A stretch of 7,419 nt of DNA, from positions 1 through 7,419 of the forward strand of contig JAFPYE010000056.1 of assembly GCA_017412325.1 (NCBI GenBank), read 5' to 3'. The notes under the pieces are model-generated. The model did no database searches. It saw only the letters and a list, made by a program, of their open reading frames with translations, and had not been told where the DNA came from. Made by a program: the position numbers and the translations under genes. Shown in pieces: positions 1-6,451 of the stretch. This DNA comes from Kiritimatiellia bacterium (GTDB taxonomy: Bacteria; Verrucomicrobiota; Kiritimatiellia; RFP12; UBA1067). Within the stretch, counting starts at the first letter, position 1, and every line of letters begins with the position of its first letter.

Positions 1-426
<426 letters not shown>

Positions 427-452
427 AATTCGCGGGGACGACCCAAGGGAAC

Positions 453-488
453 GGAGGGAGCGGCACGCCGCTCCCTCCTCCTTTTTTT
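453..488 (+). terminator. Rho-independent terminator of gap
   Basis: A perfect 11-bp stem (GGAGGGAGCGG at 453-463 pairing with CCGCTCCCTCC at 468-478) closes a 4-base CACG loop. It is followed by TCC and then seven consecutive T (482-488). It begins 26 bases after the gap stop codon, the expected place for an intrinsic terminator. No A-tract directly abuts the left arm, so it should work in the + direction only. It insulates the downstream operon from gap transcription. Confidence 0.93.
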
Positions 489-499
489 GAAATTCCCCC

Positions 500-528
500 T
501 TGCGCGATTCGGTTTCAAATAGTATACT
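500..528 (+). promoter_or_regulatory. Sigma70-type promoter for the TPR-exbBD operon
   Basis: A -35-like TTGCGC (500-505) and a near-consensus -10 TATACT (523-528) are separated by exactly 17 bp, the optimal spacing. The segment is AT-rich within otherwise very GC-rich DNA and lies just after the gap terminator. Transcription would be expected to start near 534-536. This leaves a leader of roughly 24 bases before ATG 559, but almost none before the in-frame ATG at 538. No other comparable promoter was seen in the short gaps downstream, so it may drive all six following genes. Confidence 0.75.
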
Positions 529-545
529 AACGACATCATGAGTTT

Positions 546-549
546 AAGG
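546..549 (+). promoter_or_regulatory. Ribosome-binding site that decides the TPR protein start
   Basis: AAGG (within TTAAGG) lies 9 bases before ATG 559. The alternative in-frame ATG at 538 has no Shine-Dalgarno-like sequence upstream and sits almost on the predicted transcription start. This favours 559 as the start. Starting there also places a lysine-containing n-region at the very N-terminus of the signal peptide. Confidence 0.6.
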
Positions 550-558
550 TTCAATCCG

Positions 559-3500
559 ATGAATGTGAAATCCAAGACCATTTGGCGCGCGTCGGGCGTC
601 GCGCTCGCGCTGCTCGCCGCGCCGTGCGCGCTCGCGCAGGAGGGCGAAGCCCCGGCCGAGGCCGCGCCCGCCGCCGAGGAGAACAAGGTCGACGAGGCGC
701 TGCAGACCGAAATCCGCTACGTCGAGGCGCTGATCGACTGCGGCTTCCCGGACTTCGCCGAGCCCGTCATCGCGGCGACGAAGAAGAAGTGGCCCGAGTC
801 CGAGGCGATGTTCTTCGCCATCGAGATCCGCGGGCTCCTCTCGCTCCAGAAGTTCGACGAGGCGCAGGCCAAGATCGCCGCGCTCCCCGACCGCAAGGGC
901 TCGAAATACTGGGCGGCGCGGCTGGAGGTGGCCAACAACTTCTTCGCGCGCGGCAACCAGGCGGAGTGCTCCAAGATCTACGACGAGTTCTTCAAGACGT
1001 TTTCCGACTTCAACAAGCTGCCGAAGGAACTGAAGGAGTTCTACCGGAACGCCTGCTACGCGTGGGGCCAGATCCTCGTCGGCGACAAGCGCTTCGACGA
1101 GGCGGTCAAGGTCTACGCGAACCTCCTCAAGCTCATCAACAAGCGCGGCAGCGACGAGGAGGCGGCCACGTGGTGCAACGTGGCGTGCGAGACGGCCGAG
1201 ATGTACCTCCACCTCGCGAACGGCAAGCCGGACCCGAAGTCGCGCGCGCCGTTCCTCGACCCCGCGAAGAAGATCGTCGACCAGCTCCTGTGGGAGCAGG
1301 GCCAGCCCGTCTACTTCGGCCGCGCCATCGCGATGAAGGCCAACATCGAGCTCCTGAAGGGCGACGTCGCCAAGGCGCAGGGCACGATCGACGACTACAT
1401 GGACCAGCTGGCCGACCTGCATGAGCAGCTCGTCGCCGCCGATCCGGACGGCCGCCTGGGGGCGCTGCGCCTCTCGCCGATGCCGCTGTGCCGCTACATG
1501 CTCGCCGACATGCTCTGGAAGGAGGCGCAGGACGAGGCCAAGAAGCCGAAGCGGGACGACGAGCGCGTCAAGGCGCTCCTCTTCGGCGAGAAGCTCAAGT
1601 CGGGCAAGCGCAACGGCGCGGGCGCGTTCAACCACGCGCTCAACGTCTTCGTCAAGTACCCCGAGTCCACGTGGGCGGCGGCGGCGGGCGAGATGAGCGA
1701 GGCGATCCGCGAATTCGCCGAGAAGACCTACGACGCCAAGATCAAGACGAACATCACGTCCGAGCAGATGGCGAAGGTGCGCGCGATGCAGTTCCAGAGC
1801 GCGGGCGCGAAGCTCGCCGAGGGCGACTACGAGGGCGCGATCGCGGACTACCTCGACGTGCTCGCGCGCTTCCCCGAGGTCAAGGAGTCGGTTGGCGCCC
1901 TCGAGCGCCTCGTCGACGCGCACCTGGGGCTCATCGTCCGCAAGAAGGGGACGGCCGACCAGCTGGAGGCCTGGCGCATGGACGCGGACGCCATCGAGGG
2001 CTACCTCGCCGAGCGGTTCGCGGGCCACAAGGACCGCGCGATCATGACCGAGGCCGGCGACGCGACGCTGCGCGTGGCGGGCAAGGAGAAGGAGCGCGGC
2101 GAGATCGCGCGCGCCGACGCGCTCTACAAGGCGTTCCTCACGAACTACCGTGCGCACGTGAACGCGCCGACGACGGCGGCGGCGATGGCGGGCGAGGCCC
2201 AGCGCGCCGAGAAGTGGGAGGACGCGCTCGCCCTCTACGAGATCGTCGACAAGTACTACAAGAAGTCGCAGTACTACGCGACCGCGCTCATCCAGATGTC
2301 GGCCTGCCACGAGAAGCTCGGCAACCGCGCGGCGGCCATCGAGGCGCTCAAGCGCTACTGCGAGGTCGAGACGGCGCCGCTCAAGAAGACGCAGTCGCAG
2401 ATGCAGCTGGCGATGCTCTACCAGAAGAACGGGCTCGACATCTTCAAGTCGGCGGAGACGAACGAGACGGAAGAGGCCGTCAACAAGCAGCTCGCGGCGG
2501 GCAGCGCGCAGATCATCCGCGGCATCCAGCAGTTCACGGACTTCGCGAAGACGGCGGACGAGAAGCTGAACGACCCGAGCGTGCCGGCCAAGGAGAAGGC
2601 GCAGTACGCGAAGCTGAAGGAAGGCGCACTCTATCTCGCGGGCGACTGCTGGGGCCGTCTCACCAAGCCGGCTGCCAAGCTCGAGGCCTTCCGCAAGCGC
2701 GCGGTCGCGGCGCTCGAGGAGTACGTCAAGCAGTATCCGCAGGGCCAGTACGCGAAGGCGGCCTACGTGAGGCTCGGCACCTTCTACACCGCGCTCGGCG
2801 ACGTGGAGGGGTCGAAGACCGCGCTGGACCGCCTCGCCAGGGAGTTCCCGGACGCGAAGGAGACGAAGGACGCCAAGCCGCGTCTCGCCAAGAGCCTGAT
2901 CGAGATGGGCATGCGCAAGGAAGGGACCGAGATCTACGCCGAGATGCTGCGGCTTGACGGCAACTACACGGCCAGCCAGTTCGTGAACGCGGGCGAGGCG
3001 CTGATCGAGGCGCGTAGCTGGGACCTCGCGGACCAGGCGTTCGAGAAGGCCATCGCCAAGGCGGGCGCGAACCAGCCCTCGACCGTCGCCAAGGCGCGCA
3101 TCGGCAAGGCGAAGGCGCTCTTCAAGCAGGGCCCGAACTCGTATGCCGAGGCGCGCAACCAGATCGACGACTTCCTGGCGGACGAGAAGATGTCGAAGCT
3201 CGGCATCGCGGCGGACGCGAACCTGCTCCTCGTCGAGATCGCCTCCGAGCAGGGCCGCACCGAGAAGGACGACAACTTGCGCAAGAAGCACTTCGGCGCG
3301 GCGGTCGGCGCGGTCAAGAAGCTGCGCGGCTACTGGAAGAACAAGCCGCAGGAGGAGCAGGACACGATCGACCTGATGAGCGCGGACGTGGTCATCCGCC
3401 GCATGACCGCCGAAGACGCGATGGAGCTGAAGGAGCAGGCGCAGGAGTCGTGCGCGCGCGCGGCCTCGATGCTCCAGACGTTCCTGCAGTCGCGCGGCGT

Positions 3501-3831
3501 GACGGAGTCGAACCCGATCGACAAGATGACGGCGGGCCAGCTCAAGAACCTCGAGCGCTGCTACGCGACGATGGTGCCGCTCTTCTCGCGGCTGGGCGAC
3601 GACCACGCCAAGAACGTGCTGAAGTTCGGCCAGGAGTACCTCAAGTACTTCCCGAACGGCAAGGCGCGCACGGACGTGCTGAACTGCATCAACCGCGCGA
3701 AGTCGTCGGGCGCGACGCTGGACGGTGCCGACGAGACGCCGCCCGCGCCTGTTGCGGAGGAGGAGGAACCCGTTGCGGCGGAGCCCGCGCCCGCGGAGGA
3801 GGCGGCTCCGGCCGAGGAGGCGGCGGAATAA
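559..3831 (+). CDS. Large exported tetratricopeptide-repeat protein (1090 aa)
   Basis: This is a secreted, almost wholly helical repeat protein. Residues 1-26 form a Sec signal peptide (basic n-region with K4, K6 and R10, hydrophobic GVALALLAAPCALA, cleavage after ALA before Q27). The Cys at 23 does not fit a lipobox because Pro precedes it. TPR-like helical pairs are visible at about residues 120-150, 165-194, 408-443, 553-604, 732-768, 773-801 and 803-836, with the usual small-residue/Ala and aromatic spacing (for example YATALIQMSACHEKLGN). TPR arrays are protein-binding scaffolds; no catalytic motif was seen. The mature protein is bordered by low-complexity Glu/Ala/Pro segments at both ends (about 27-48 and 1055-1090). 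It is first in a probable operon with exbB and exbD, so a periplasmic or outer-membrane-side partner of that motor is plausible. Start 559 is preferred over 538 because of its ribosome-binding site and the promoter position. The specific function is unknown. Confidence 0.88.
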   Translation: MNVKSKTIWRASGVALALLAAPCALAQEGEAPAEAAPAAEENKVDEALQTEIRYVEALIDCGFPDFAEPVIAATKKKWPESEAMFFAIEIRGLLSLQKFDEAQAKIAALPDRKGSKYWAARLEVANNFFARGNQAECSKIYDEFFKTFSDFNKLPKELKEFYRNACYAWGQILVGDKRFDEAVKVYANLLKLINKRGSDEEAATWCNVACETAEMYLHLANGKPDPKSRAPFLDPAKKIVDQLLWEQGQPVYFGRAIAMKANIELLKGDVAKAQGTIDDYMDQLADLHEQLVAADPDGRLGALRLSPMPLCRYMLADMLWKEAQDEAKKPKRDDERVKALLFGEKLKSGKRNGAGAFNHALNVFVKYPESTWAAAAGEMSEAIREFAEKTYDAKIKTNITSEQMAKVRAMQFQSAGAKLAEGDYEGAIADYLDVLARFPEVKESVGALERLVDAHLGLIVRKKGTADQLEAWRMDADAIEGYLAERFAGHKDRAIMTEAGDATLRVAGKEKERGEIARADALYKAFLTNYRAHVNAPTTAAAMAGEAQRAEKWEDALALYEIVDKYYKKSQYYATALIQMSACHEKLGNRAAAIEALKRYCEVETAPLKKTQSQMQLAMLYQKNGLDIFKSAETNETEEAVNKQLAAGSAQIIRGIQQFTDFAKTADEKLNDPSVPAKEKAQYAKLKEGALYLAGDCWGRLTKPAAKLEAFRKRAVAALEEYVKQYPQGQYAKAAYVRLGTFYTALGDVEGSKTALDRLAREFPDAKETKDAKPRLAKSLIEMGMRKEGTEIYAEMLRLDGNYTASQFVNAGEALIEARSWDLADQAFEKAIAKAGANQPSTVAKARIGKAKALFKQGPNSYAEARNQIDDFLADEKMSKLGIAADANLLLVEIASEQGRTEKDDNLRKKHFGAAVGAVKKLRGYWKNKPQEEQDTIDLMSADVVIRRMTAEDAMELKEQAQESCARAASMLQTFLQSRGVTESNPIDKMTAGQLKNLERCYATMVPLFSRLGDDHAKNVLKFGQEYLKYFPNGKARTDVLNCINRAKSSGATLDGADETPPAPVAEEEEPVAAEPAPAEEAAPAEEAAE

Positions 3832-3891
3832 TCACGCGACCAGTCCCTTTAACAACTGAACAACCCAACCAATTTCAAGGAGAATAACGAA
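3832..3891 (+). promoter_or_regulatory. G-poor intergenic leader with strong Shine-Dalgarno
   Basis: This 60-base gap contains only 8 G, four of them in AAGGAG (3877-3882, three) and the nearby ACGAA (one). The middle is a run of CAA/CCAA-like sequence that cannot fold well. AAGGAG is 9 bases before ATG 3892. No promoter or terminator hairpin was seen, so the gene is probably read through from upstream. The leader resembles the one before exbB at 4666-4728. Confidence 0.6.
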
Positions 3892-4665
3892 ATGAAAAAA
3901 CTCATCATGGCGATGGCAATCCTGCTCGCGGCTTCGTCCGTCTGGGCAATCCAGGGCACGATCAAGACGGCCACGGACACGAAGAAGGGCGACATCAAGT
4001 GGCAGAGCCGCGCGAAGTCCTATCTGGTGACGGTGAAGACCAAGGGCGGCGGCGACGTCAACGCCGAATATCCGCTCGACAAAGTGGAGGAGCTGGACAT
4101 CGAAAAACCCGCCAGCTTCGACAAGCTCGTGCAGATGGTGTCGAGCGGCCAGGGCGTGCAGGCGATCGCAGGGCTCACCAAGATCGTCGCCGACTACAAG
4201 ATGCTCGTCTGGGACAAGCCGGCGGGCCGCTATCTCGTGGAGGCCTACCTCGCGGCGAACAATGCGCAGAAGGCGTTCGACACGGCGCAGACGATCATCG
4301 CCGACGACAAGTCCGCCGCGTGGTCGGGCGACCTCGCCCCCGCCTACTGGCAGGCGCTCCTGAAGCTCGGCAAGCAGCAGCAGCTCGACAACTGCCTCCG
4401 CAAGGCGGCGACGTCGGGCGACCGCCTGTCCAGCGCGGCGGCGCTGTCGATGCGCGGCGACATGATCCTCCAGGCCGAGGGCGACAGCCCCGACACCTAC
4501 CGCAAGGCGCTGACGGACGCCTACCTGCGCGTGGCGCTCCTCTACACCGACGAGGCGTGCAAGCCGGCGCGCCAGACCGCGCTCCTGAAGGCGGCGCAGT
4601 GCTTCGACAAGCTCGGCATGGCCTCGCGCGCCGAAGGCCTGCGCAACCAGGCGAAGGCGCTCTAA
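3892..4665 (+). CDS. Exported protein with N-terminal beta domain and helical repeats (257 aa)
   Basis: I do not recognise a named family. Residues 1-19 are a clear Sec signal peptide (MKK n-region, hydrophobic core, VWA before I20). Residues about 20-72 alternate in a beta-strand-like pattern with GxIK, GDIKW, YLVTVKTKGG and a KVEELDIEKP edge, suggesting a small beta-barrel or beta-sandwich. From about residue 75 to 257 the protein is alpha-helical with Ala-rich TPR/Sel1-like pairs, such as GRYLVEAYLAANNAQKAFDT and ARQTALLKAAQCFDKLGMAS. It carries no second membrane segment, so it should be soluble in the periplasm. The start is well supported by AAGGAG 9 bases upstream. It lies 60 bases after the large TPR gene and 63 bases before exbB. 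A role as a periplasmic adaptor for the ExbBD motor is inference from position only. Confidence 0.85.
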   Translation: MKKLIMAMAILLAASSVWAIQGTIKTATDTKKGDIKWQSRAKSYLVTVKTKGGGDVNAEYPLDKVEELDIEKPASFDKLVQMVSSGQGVQAIAGLTKIVADYKMLVWDKPAGRYLVEAYLAANNAQKAFDTAQTIIADDKSAAWSGDLAPAYWQALLKLGKQQQLDNCLRKAATSGDRLSSAAALSMRGDMILQAEGDSPDTYRKALTDAYLRVALLYTDEACKPARQTALLKAAQCFDKLGMASRAEGLRNQAKAL

Positions 4666-4728
4666 ATCTTGAAAACCCACACAACACTCAAACCAATCAA
4701 CCCCAACCCCCACCAAGGAACAAACAAA
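4666..4728 (+). promoter_or_regulatory. exbB: Almost G-free CA-rich leader and RBS of exbB
   Basis: Only 3 of 63 bases are G (4671, 4717, 4718), and two of those are in the AAGGA Shine-Dalgarno (4715-4719), 9 bases before ATG 4729. The rest is A and C with a few T, in a genome where coding DNA is G-rich. The RNA must be essentially unstructured. This RBS fixes the exbB start at 4729. An in-frame TTG at 4669 would instead translate the leader into a Pro/Asn/Thr-rich stretch in front of the signal peptide. Confidence 0.7.
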
Positions 4729-5538
4729 ATGAACAAGTTCAAGAAATCGCTGATGGCTCTCATGATCGTTGTCGGAACCTGCACGGCCCCCGTTGCGGCG
4801 CTGAGCTCGTTCGGACAGGAACTGGAAGGCGCGGACGGCCAAGTCGTCGACGCCAACACCAAGACCAACTCGTCCAAGAAGGGCGGCGGCTTCTACGATA
4901 TCGTCTTCGGGTCGGGCACGGTCGGCATGCTGCTCTGGTTCGCGCTCTTCGGCGACGGCATGCTCGCGATCTACTTCTCGATCGACTGCATGATCATGAT
5001 CAAGCCGGAGAAGCTGATGCCGGCGAAGCTGATCGACAAGGTCCAGGAGGCGATGGGCCAGGGCGACGTCGTGGCGGCGATGGAGGCGTGCCAGAACACG
5101 CCGAGCGCCATGTCCAACATCCTGACCGCCGCGTTCCAGCACGTCGAGGAGGGCTTCGACGTCATCCAGGAGGCGGTGAACGCGGCCTCGGACCTCGAAC
5201 AGGAAAAGATGATGCAGCGCCTCAACTGGGTGTCGGTCTGTGGCAACCTGGGCCCGTCGCTCGGCCTGCTCGGCACGGTGCAAGGCATGATTCTGACGTT
5301 CCAGGCGCTCGCGTCGGGCGGCGCCGGCGACGCGGCCGCGCTCGCGAGCTCGATCGGCCAGGCGCTCTGGACGACGGCGGGCGGCCTCGTCGTGTCGATC
5401 CCGTCCATCACCGCGTTCTATTCGCTCCGGAACAACGCCAACCGCCTCATCCTGCGCATGACCGCCGTGACGATGGAGTTCCTGAACGGCCTTCGGAACG
5501 TCTCGGTCGAGGGCGAAGAAGCCGTCGCCGAAGCCTGA
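4729..5538 (+). CDS. exbB: ExbB/TolQ/MotA-family proton-channel protein with signal peptide (269 aa)
   Basis: This is an inner-membrane stator of a proton-motive-force motor. In characterised systems ExbB forms a pentamer around an ExbD dimer. Residues 1-24 form an apparent signal peptide (MNKFKK, hydrophobic core, VAA before L25), an N-terminal extension common in non-proteobacterial members. TM1 spans about 62-86. A cytoplasmic helical region follows (about 92-165), with the family-typical EQEKMMQRLNW stretch. TM2 contains the hallmark GLLGTVQGMILTF (179-191). TM3 contains IGQALWTTAGGLVVSIP (209-225). The TM2 and TM3 Thr residues of the family are present (T183, T215/T216). The residue that is usually the conserved Glu at the start of TM3 (ExbB Glu176 in E. 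coli) reads as Gln211 here. D76 also lies inside TM1. It sits between a TPR-type exported protein and two exbD genes. ExbB, TolQ and generic MotA-like subtypes cannot be separated by eye; adjacent ExbD genes and no tol genes favour the ExbB label. Confidence 0.93.
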   Translation: MNKFKKSLMALMIVVGTCTAPVAALSSFGQELEGADGQVVDANTKTNSSKKGGGFYDIVFGSGTVGMLLWFALFGDGMLAIYFSIDCMIMIKPEKLMPAKLIDKVQEAMGQGDVVAAMEACQNTPSAMSNILTAAFQHVEEGFDVIQEAVNAASDLEQEKMMQRLNWVSVCGNLGPSLGLLGTVQGMILTFQALASGGAGDAAALASSIGQALWTTAGGLVVSIPSITAFYSLRNNANRLILRMTAVTMEFLNGLRNVSVEGEEAVAEA

Positions 5539-5571
5539 TTCCCGGACGCTGACACCGAATGAGGTGAACCC

Positions 5572-5661
5572 ATGGGAAGAAGGCCACAGGAAAATCCAGC
5601 GCTGGACATGACGCCGATGATCGACGTCGTGTTCGAGCTCATCATCTTCTTCGTCGTCACG
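5572..5661 (+). repeat. Direct repeat, copy 1: exbD N-terminal module
   Basis: Codons 1-30 of the first exbD match codons 1-30 of the second at 83 of 90 bases, by eye. This includes an unbroken 62-base identity (5599-5660 against 6050-6111). All seven differences are synonymous. The TGAGG of the ribosome-binding region is also in register, 12 bases before each start. Similarity stops abruptly after codon 30, at the end of the membrane helix. Confidence 0.93.
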
Positions 5662-6021
5662 CTCACGGAGGCGCAGAAGAAGGATGAGACGATCGAGCTG
5701 GAGGACGGGCAGCACGGCGTGGTGCTCACGCCGGACGAGCTGCCCGCGCAGCACATGCAGATCGACGTCGCCAAGAGCGGACGCATTTCGATGGGCAACG
5801 TCACGCTCCTCCCCGACGAGATCCACCGCCGGGTGAAGGAAAAGAAGGCGCGCTGGGGCGAGTTCCCCATCCTCATCCGCGCCGACTTCGAGACCCCGCA
5901 CGCCGCCGTGCACCGCGTGATGGACGCGTGCACCTCGGCGGGCATCTGGAAGCTGTCGTTCATGGCGATCGGCGAGGACAAGACCCATGAGCGCAAGCGC
6001 ATCAAGAAAGTGAGGAAGTGA
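5572..6021 (+). CDS. exbD: ExbD/TolR-family protein 1 (149 aa)
   Basis: This is the proton-relay subunit that pairs with ExbB. It has a short cytoplasmic N-terminus, a single TM helix at about residues 16-30 and a periplasmic domain. The TM begins DMTPMIDVVFELIIFF, and D18 is the essential TM Asp of the family (Asp25 in E. coli ExbD). E22 is a second acidic residue one helical turn later. The periplasmic domain follows the family pattern: an IDV strand, a PDEIHRRV helix, FPILIRAD, and a final helix ending AGIWKLSFMAI. A very basic tail (about residues 136-149) follows the domain; its last codons overlap the Shine-Dalgarno of the next gene. GAGGTG lies 5 bases before the start. The first 30 residues are identical to those of the next gene, but this copy uses AGA and AGG for Arg3 and Arg4 where the other uses CGC and CGG. 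Confidence 0.93.
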   Translation: MGRRPQENPALDMTPMIDVVFELIIFFVVTLTEAQKKDETIELEDGQHGVVLTPDELPAQHMQIDVAKSGRISMGNVTLLPDEIHRRVKEKKARWGEFPILIRADFETPHAAVHRVMDACTSAGIWKLSFMAIGEDKTHERKRIKKVRK

Positions 6022-6022
6022 C

Positions 6023-6112
6023 ATGGGCCGCCGGCCACAGGAAAACCCCGCGCTGGACATGACGCCGATGATCGACGTCGTGTTCGAGCTCATCATCTTC
6101 TTCGTCGTCACC
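6023..6112 (+). repeat. Direct repeat, copy 2: exbD N-terminal module
   Basis: This is the second copy of the 90-base N-terminal module, 451 bases downstream of the first. The encoded 30 residues (cytoplasmic tip plus TM helix with D18 and E22) are identical to copy 1. The synonymous differences are concentrated in codons 2-9, plus one at codon 30. Confidence 0.93.
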
Positions 6113-6436
6113 ATCAAGCAGGAGGACCTCTACACGCGGCTGAACGTCAACCGTCCGGCGGCGGCGGGCTCCTCCTCCTCTTCGTCCGACGACATCTCTG
6201 TCAAGATCGACATCGGCCGCCGCATCGACGGCAACGCCCAGGGCGTCATCCTCTACAACAAGCGCGAGGTCAGCCGCCACGAGCTGGACCAGAACCTGAG
6301 GGAGATCGCCCATACGTCGACCAAGACGCCGATCATCGTCACGTGCGAGGATTCGAGCCCCCACAAGGCGCTCGTCGACGTGCTGGACATCTGCTACAAG
6401 AACAAGCTCTACAGCGTGAGCGTGTTCTCCATGTAA
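6023..6436 (+). CDS. exbD: ExbD/TolR-family protein 2 (137 aa)
   Basis: This second ExbD paralog starts one base after the stop of the first, with GAGGA (6012-6016) 6 bases before ATG, so the two are translationally close or coupled. Residues 1-30 are identical to paralog 1 and include the TM Asp18 and Glu22. The rest has diverged. A linker with six consecutive Ser (50-55) leads to a shorter periplasmic domain: DISVKIDIG, GVILYNKREVSRHELDQNL, PIIVTCEDSSPHKALVDVLD and a final strand YSVSVFSM. It lacks the basic tail of paralog 1. The periplasmic domain of ExbD contacts the energy-transducing partner in characterised systems, so two different periplasmic domains on one identical membrane anchor could form a heterodimer within the ExbB ring or serve two partners. 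That consequence is inference. Confidence 0.93.
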   Translation: MGRRPQENPALDMTPMIDVVFELIIFFVVTIKQEDLYTRLNVNRPAAAGSSSSSSDDISVKIDIGRRIDGNAQGVILYNKREVSRHELDQNLREIAHTSTKTPIIVTCEDSSPHKALVDVLDICYKNKLYSVSVFSM

Positions 6437-6451
6437 CGAAAGGAGCTGTCC

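Noticed and set aside
427..540. Small RNA or riboswitch in the gap between gap and the TPR gene
   Set aside because: The only stable structure is the gap terminator, and the predicted leader of the next gene is about 24 bases, too short for a riboswitch.
538..558. Upstream ATG as the start of the large TPR protein
   Set aside because: It has no Shine-Dalgarno, lies almost on the predicted transcription start, and adds residues in front of a complete signal peptide. ATG 559 is favoured.
604..642. Possible lipobox at the Cys of the large TPR signal peptide
   Set aside because: The residue before Cys is Pro, which does not fit the Gly/Ala/Ser required there. The ALA cleavage site just after is a good signal peptidase I site.
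1488..2957. Long + strand frame (about 489 codons) inside the large TPR gene, and similar frames at 582-1424 and 3999-5552
   Set aside because: They are Arg/Gly/Ala-rich frame-shifted readings of the true genes, with no RBS and no recognisable domain.
544..3606. An antisense open frame of about 1020 codons opposite the large TPR gene
   Set aside because: Its translation is an Arg/Leu/Val-rich mixture with no domain, no signal peptide and no promoter or RBS. Codons ending in G or C on the sense strand remove TTA, CTA and TCA, leaving the opposite frame open by chance. The + strand protein has a signal peptide and TPR periodicity.
4669..4728. TTG at 4669 as the start of ExbB
   Set aside because: It would translate the CA-rich leader into a Pro/Asn/Thr stretch ahead of the signal peptide. 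AAGGA with 9-base spacing points to ATG 4729.
3832..6117. An antisense open frame of about 760 codons across the small exported protein, exbB and exbD1
   Set aside because: It spans several real genes and the gaps between them. The product is low-complexity Arg/Leu/His/Asp sequence. Its repeated segment is only the complement of the exbD direct repeat.
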